From: an uncultured Bacteroidales bacterium
Lineage (GTDB): Bacteria > Bacteroidota > Bacteroidia > Bacteroidales > Paludibacteraceae
Length of the DNA: 64,000 bases
Direction of reading: 5' to 3'
NCBI GenBank assembly: GCA_946626605.1
Contig: CAMOUL010000002.1
Span: 62,001-126,000, forward strand
Part shown: positions 60,503 to 64,000 of the stretch, in pieces
Numbering within the stretch: the first letter of the stretch is position 1
How the letters are laid out: the number at the start of each line of letters is the position of its first letter
The notes under the pieces: generated by a model
Seen by the model: only the letters and a program-made list of their open reading frames with translations
Told to the model about the DNA's origin: nothing
Databases searched by the model: none
Translations under genes and position numbers: made by a program

Positions 60503-62182
60503 ATGCAGAATATCAAAATCGCCGTCATAGGCCTGGCTCAGAGCGGCAAATCCGCCCTCACGTCCGCCCTCCAAAACCTGGCGGACAAAGATGCGCATGA
60601 CCTGCAATTCACGGAGGTACACAACCCCGATGAGCTGCACGGTCATTCATATGACGTGGTGCTTCAGGTGGTGGACTCCACGAGGCTTGAGGAGTCGCTT
60701 CTCCTCACTCCGCACATCATCGACGAGCATGAGAAGATCGTCCTTGCCATCGGCCGTTACGACCTCTTGCTGGCAACCGACCACTCGCTGGATATCCCGA
60801 AAATGCAGCAACTCATCGGTGTACCCACCTGCCGCGTCTCCGCGCAGAAGAACTATGGTCTGGAGGAGTGCCTGACGTTGATAGAAGACACAGCGGCTAA
60901 GCCGCTTTCTACGGCGCACCCGATCTATCACCTCCGCGACCAGGGCGACGACGATGCCTACCGCGCCTACGTCCATGGTGTCCTGACCCAGACGCTGACC
61001 CACGCCAAGAACGACCCGCACCGGACGCGTCTGGAGAAGATCGACAAGGTTCTGACCAACCCTTGGCTCGGCTTCCCGATCATGATGGCGGTGCTGTATT
61101 TCGTGTTCTGGTGCACCTTCACCCTTGGCGCTTATCCGCAGGAGTGGATAGAGAACGGCATCAACGCGCTCTGCGAGCTCGCTCATGCGCACATGGCGGA
61201 CGGCTGGTTCTCGGGTCTGCTCATCGACGGCGTGCTGCAGGGCGTAGGAGCCGTGCTTGCCTTCCTGCCGAATATCATCATCCTCTTCTTCTTCATCTCC
61301 CTCATGGAGGACTCAGGCTACATGGCGCGCGAGGCGTTTATCATGGATACCGTTATGCACCGCGTCGGTCTTCACGGACGTTCGTTCGTGCCGATGCTCA
61401 TGGGTTTCGGGTGCAACGTGCCGGCGATCATGGCGGCGCGCGACATCCAGAACCCCAAAGACCGCGTACTGACGATGCTCATGGTGCCGTTCATGTCCTG
61501 TTCCGCAAGGCTGCCGGTATATATGCTCTTCGTAGATACTTTCTTCGCGAACCACAAAGCCCTCGTCATGATCTCTCTCTACGCGATAGGTATCTGCCTG
61601 TCCGTGCTCTTTGCCGTGGTGATGAAGAAGACCCCGTGGTTCCGGCAGGATGACGACGACTCCGTCAACGAGTTGCCGGAGTTCCGTCTGCCCAAGGCCC
61701 GCGCCACCGCAGCGCATATATGGGAACGTGTGGCGGACTACCTCCAGAAGATATGTACCGTCATCCTCTGGGCGTCGATCATCATCTGGGCACTCGAATA
61801 CTTCCCCTCGCAGGACCTCAACGACCTCGAGAACTCCTACCTCGCCTCCATCGGCAAGGCCGTCTCGCCGCTCCTGGAGCCGCTTGGCTTCGATTGGAAG
61901 ATGTCCGTCTGCCTCCTCACCGGTCTGCCTGCCAAGGAAGCCATCGTCTCGACGCTCGCTATCCTCTATGGCGGCGATATAGCTACCGCAGGCTTCACGC
62001 CTCTCACGGCGTTCTCTTTCCTGCTCTTCGTCCTGCTCTATTTCCCTTGCGTAGCGACGATAGCTACCCTCCGCCGCGAGGCAGGAAAAGTATGGGCGTG
62101 GTTCACCGTCTTCCACTCCCTCGCCCTCGCTTGGCTCGTCTCCTTCCTCGTCTATCAGATAGGATCCCTACTAGTGCCATAG
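60503..62182 (+). CDS. feoB: FeoB-type ferrous iron transporter with reduced G domain
   Basis: 559 aa; canonical FeoB is about 700-830. The membrane part is intact: NPWLGFPIMMAVLYFVFWCTF (about 188), GYMAREAFIMD, the gate motif GFGCNVPAIMAARDIQNP and GLPAKEAIVSTLAILY near 470. The N-terminal G domain (1-130) is shortened: G1 is GLAQSGKSAL, the switch I region and the DxxG motif (normally DLPGTYSL) are missing, and the NxxD position reads GRYD. Nucleotide binding may be weak or lost. No FeoA is fused or adjacent. Whether it moves Fe2+ or another divalent ion is open. An octamer array begins at its stop codon. Confidence 0.88.
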   Translation: MQNIKIAVIGLAQSGKSALTSALQNLADKDAHDLQFTEVHNPDELHGHSYDVVLQVVDSTRLEESLLLTPHIIDEHEKIVLAIGRYDLLLATDHSLDIPKMQQLIGVPTCRVSAQKNYGLEECLTLIEDTAAKPLSTAHPIYHLRDQGDDDAYRAYVHGVLTQTLTHAKNDPHRTRLEKIDKVLTNPWLGFPIMMAVLYFVFWCTFTLGAYPQEWIENGINALCELAHAHMADGWFSGLLIDGVLQGVGAVLAFLPNIIILFFFISLMEDSGYMAREAFIMDTVMHRVGLHGRSFVPMLMGFGCNVPAIMAARDIQNPKDRVLTMLMVPFMSCSARLPVYMLFVDTFFANHKALVMISLYAIGICLSVLFAVVMKKTPWFRQDDDDSVNELPEFRLPKARATAAHIWERVADYLQKICTVILWASIIIWALEYFPSQDLNDLENSYLASIGKAVSPLLEPLGFDWKMSVCLLTGLPAKEAIVSTLAILYGGDIATAGFTPLTAFSFLLFVLLYFPCVATIATLRREAGKVWAWFTVFHSLALAWLVSFLVYQIGSLLVP

Positions 62183-62212
62183 TATCCTAGGACCCTAGTA
62201 TCCTAGTACCCT
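62181..62212 (+). repeat. 8-nt repeat (AG(T/G)A(T/C)CCT), 4 units, at the feoB stop
   Basis: AGTATCCT, AGGACCCT, AGTATCCT, AGTACCCT, then AG; the first two bases are the last two of the feoB TAG. CTAG recurs at each junction. Confidence 0.95.
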
Positions 62213-62232
62213 AGAAAAAAAATTATACAATT

Positions 62233-62601
62233 ATGAAAAAATATCTTTTTATTATCATCTGTTCTGTATTCTGTACTCTGTCAGTGAGCGCAGCGAACGG
62301 TCCAGCAAAGCGGTCTAACCGCCAGACGGTTGTCCTCTCTTGCGACCTCCACTGTCAGGGTTGTTGCGATAAGATCATGAAGAATATCGCTTTCGAGAAA
62401 GGTGTCAAGGATCTGGTCTGCGACCTCGATACCAAGACCGTCACCCTCACCTATGACACGACCAAGACCGATCTCCCGACGCTCCTCAAGGCTTTCGAGA
62501 AGATCCACAAGCCCGCGAAGGTAAAGGAGCCCGAGAGCCAAGAGCCGAAAGCCAAGAGTTCCAAGACGGACGCCGACTCCGGCGCCTCCACTCCTTATTA
62601 A
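62233..62601 (+). CDS. Exported heavy-metal-associated (HMA) domain protein
   Basis: 122 aa. Signal peptide (MKKYLFIIICSVFCTLSVSA), then a single HMA domain (about 33-95) with LSCDLHCQGCCDKIMKNI, where HCQGCC supplies the CxxC metal site, and GVKDLVCDLDTKTVTLTYD. The C-terminal 30 residues are Lys/Glu/Ser-rich and probably disordered. Likely binds Cu+ or another soft metal in the periplasm. The segment between signal and domain (NGPAKRSNRQ) overlaps a CTGTCAG-type repeat. Lies 50 nt after feoB, possibly co-transcribed. Confidence 0.88.
   Translation: MKKYLFIIICSVFCTLSVSAANGPAKRSNRQTVVLSCDLHCQGCCDKIMKNIAFEKGVKDLVCDLDTKTVTLTYDTTKTDLPTLLKAFEKIHKPAKVKEPESQEPKAKSSKTDADSGASTPY
62277..62325 (+). 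repeat. CTGTCAG/GCGGTCT-type repeat at the signal-peptide end of the HMA gene
   Basis: CTCTGTCAGTGAGCGCAGCG, AACGGTCCAGCAAAGCGGTC, TAACCGCC; resembles the units in the glycogen synthase (47513-47585) and C69 (49779-49845) genes. Confidence 0.55.
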
Positions 62602-62638
62602 ATCACGCGCATACGCCTACGCGCATGCGCAAAACAAA

Positions 62639-62666
62639 ACAGACGCCCGTCGGACGTCTGTTTTTT
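62639..62666 (+). terminator. Terminator after the HMA gene
   Basis: ACAGACG, 9-nt loop, CGTCTGT then TTTTT. Confidence 0.9.
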
Positions 62667-62670
62667 GTTG

Positions 62671-62710
62671 CCTAGAGCTCTAGGACTCTAGAATTCTAGT
62701 TCCCTAGAAT
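62671..62710 (+). repeat. 8-nt repeat (TCTAGNNC-like), 5 units, abutting the gapA stop
   Basis: CCTAGAGC, TCTAGGAC, TCTAGAAT, TCTAGTTC, CCTAGAAT; the array ends exactly where the gapA stop codon (TTA on this strand) begins. Confidence 0.93.
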
Positions 62711-63777
62711 TACTTGAGTTCTGCGAGGTATTTGATAGTACGTACCATCTGGCTGGTGTAGCTGTTCTCGTTGTCGTACCAGCTAACAACCTGTACTTGA
62801 TAGGTATCCTCGTCGATCTTAGCAACCATAGTCTGGGTAGCATCGAAGAGCGAACCGAACTTCATACCGATTACATCGCTCGAAACGATCTCATCCTCGG
62901 TGTAACCGAAGCTCTCGGTCTGAGCAGCCTTCATTGCTGCGTTGATACCCTCTTTGGTGATGTCTTTACCCTTAACTACTGCTACCAGGATAGTGGTCGA
63001 ACCCGTAGGAGTCGGAACGCGTTGTGCGCTACCGATCAGCTTGCCGTTCAGCTCAGGAATAACGAGGCCGATAGCTTTTGCAGCACCGGTAGAGTTCGGA
63101 ACGATGTTCTGTGCACCTGCACGGCTACGACGGAGATCACCCTTACGCTGCGGACCGTCGAGAATCATCTGGTCGCCGGTGTAAGCGTGGATAGTGCTCA
63201 TGATACCGCTCTGGATCGGAGCGTATTTGTGAAGAGCTGCTGCCATCGGAGCGAGGCAGTTGGTCGTACAAGAAGCTGCGGAGATAATCTTATCTGCCGG
63301 AGTCAGGGTCTTGTGGTTTACGTTGTAAACGATGGTCGGAAGGTCGTTTCCTGCAGGAGCAGAGATAACTACTTTCTTTGCACCGGCCTGGATATGAGCC
63401 TCTGCTTTAGCTTTCGAGGTATAGAAACCGGTACACTCGAGTACTACGTCGATGCCCAGCTCACCCCACGGCAGCTCAGCTGCGTTCGGCTTAGCGTAGA
63501 TAGTGATCTCCTTGCCGTCAACGGTGATTGAACCCGGAGTAACGACAGTCTTGCCGTCCTCTGCGAGAACTGCGTCCTTGTAAGTTACAGTGTGCTTGCC
63601 CTCACCGAACTTGCCTGCGAAACCACCCTGAGCGGTGTCATATTTCAGAAGGTGAGCCAACATTTTCGGGCTGGTCAGGTCGTTGATGGCAACTACCTCG
63701 TAACCCTCTGCCTCGAACATCTGACGGAAAGCCAGACGACCAATACGGCCAAAGCCGTTAATTGCTACTTTTGTCAT
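62710..63777 (-). CDS. gapA: Glyceraldehyde-3-phosphate dehydrogenase, type I
   Basis: 355 aa. NAD-binding start [19 protein letters not shown], active-site Cys in [15 protein letters not shown] (about residue 168), and [21 protein letters not shown] plus [13 protein letters not shown] in the catalytic domain. Oxidises glyceraldehyde-3-phosphate in glycolysis. About 15 residues longer than the E. coli enzyme because of short loop insertions (e.g. [17 protein letters not shown] region). Codon usage looks highly biased, consistent with strong expression. Single-gene unit with its own promoter and a leader of about 70 nt. Confidence 0.97.
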   Translation of the reverse strand: MTKVAINGFGRIGRLAFRQMFEAEGYEVVAINDLTSPKMLAHLLKYDTAQGGFAGKFGEGKHTVTYKDAVLAEDGKTVVTPGSITVDGKEITIYAKPNAAELPWGELGIDVVLECTGFYTSKAKAEAHIQAGAKKVVISAPAGNDLPTIVYNVNHKTLTPADKIISAASCTTNCLAPMAAALHKYAPIQSGIMSTIHAYTGDQMILDGPQRKGDLRRSRAGAQNIVPNSTGAAKAIGLVIPELNGKLIGSAQRVPTPTGSTTILVAVVKGKDITKEGINAAMKAAQTESFGYTEDEIVSSDVIGMKFGSLFDATQTMVAKIDEDTYQVQVVSWYDNENSYTSQMVRTIKYLAELK

Positions 63778-63852
63778 AATTGTAGATTAATTTAAGTTAT
63801 TTGTGTATTAATTGTTTTTCCTTGTCAAAGCTCTTTTCTCTGAAAAGCGCTA

Positions 63853-63884
63853 CAAAATTACTGCTTTTTTTGCACGTATGCAAA
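63853..63884 (-). promoter_or_regulatory. gapA promoter
   Basis: Minus strand TTTG (63881-63884), 20-nt spacer, TAATTTTG (63853-63860). Nothing recognisable lies between it and the window end. Confidence 0.85.
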
Positions 63885-64000
63885 TAATTCGTCCAAAAAT
63901 TTTATTTTTGTAATCTTATTTTATCAAAAAGGCAGTCTAAAGCAGTTAAATTTTTCGTAAATCGAAAATGCGGCGGTCGGCGCTTAATGCGGCTCTGCTA

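Noticed and set aside
60282-60530. 82-aa ORF upstream of feoB
   Set aside because: It crosses the feoB promoter and start, has no start-site support, and its N terminus comes from the 22-nt repeat.
1-64000. Long shadow ORFs on the opposite strand or other frames, e.g. 15043..16839 minus, 27491..28639 minus, 47539..48567 minus and 40710..41900 plus
   Set aside because: Each lies wholly inside a well-supported gene in another frame, lacks recognisable domains, and reflects codon bias of the true gene.
1-64000. tRNA or rRNA genes
   Set aside because: No cloverleaf-like segment with a GTTCRANNC arm or rRNA core was noticed in the intergenic regions when read by eye; a tRNAscan run would settle it.

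Overview
The window reads as chromosomal DNA of a member of the order Bacteroidales, most likely an uncultured host-associated lineage. Evidence: more than twenty promoters of the Bacteroidota type (TTTG, about 20 nt, TAnnTTTG); a fused SecDF; PorX of the type IX secretion system; a TPP-riboswitch-controlled TonB-dependent receptor; DUF4270 and DUF4294 proteins; and a BspA-like leucine-rich-repeat surface protein. I cannot name a genus. No rRNA, tRNA, CRISPR array, insertion sequence or prophage is visible, and gene density is high.

Layout. 0-5 kb: end of pckA, then secDF and clpX, ending in a terminator shared with the opposing gene. 5-11.5 kb: DUF4270 lipoprotein and a short GT5 starch-synthase-like protein (leftward), divergent from panC-pdxB, then proS-DUF4294. 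11.5-21.5 kb: a leftward mrp-MATE-membrane protein operon, divergent from ileS-lipoprotein-AsmA. 21.5-26.3 kb: an accessory, partly AT-richer stretch with a Fic protein, a roughly 400-nt structured leader in front of an EptA-like phosphoethanolamine transferase, a gene remnant and an AAA/DUF4143 ATPase. 26.5-34.7 kb: M3 peptidase, membrane protein, CNNM/CBS protein, smpB, gpmI, a tiny Cys-rich lipoprotein missed by the ORF track, a PASTA protein and an RluD-type synthase. 34.7-38.6 kb: leftward HU-adk-obg-ClC. 38.8-44.6 kb: rhomboid protease, nuclease/phosphatase, PorX and the thiamine receptor. 44.6-50.5 kb: pRiA4b ORF-3-like protein, miaA, PKD lipoprotein, GT3 glycogen synthase and C69 dipeptidase, packed with overlaps. 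50.5-56 kb: outer-membrane barrel, MATE, pepD and a TPR/AraC membrane regulator. 56-60.5 kb: a surface-protein region with three very small ORFs, duplicated terminators and tandem repeats. 60.5-64 kb: an FeoB with a reduced G domain, a periplasmic HMA protein and gapA.

Two themes stand out. First, short tandem repeats (7-, 8-, 11- and 22-nt units, usually about four copies) are scattered through intergenic DNA and also sit in frame inside conserved genes (ileS three times, rluD-like, CNNM/CBS, C69 twice, probably pepD). Second, several leaders look RNA-regulated: the TPP riboswitch overlapping the receptor start, the multi-helix leader with a competing terminator before the EptA-like gene, and a terminator-like hairpin directly downstream of the promoter of a 55-aa ORF. 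All family assignments come from reading motifs by eye; no database search was run.
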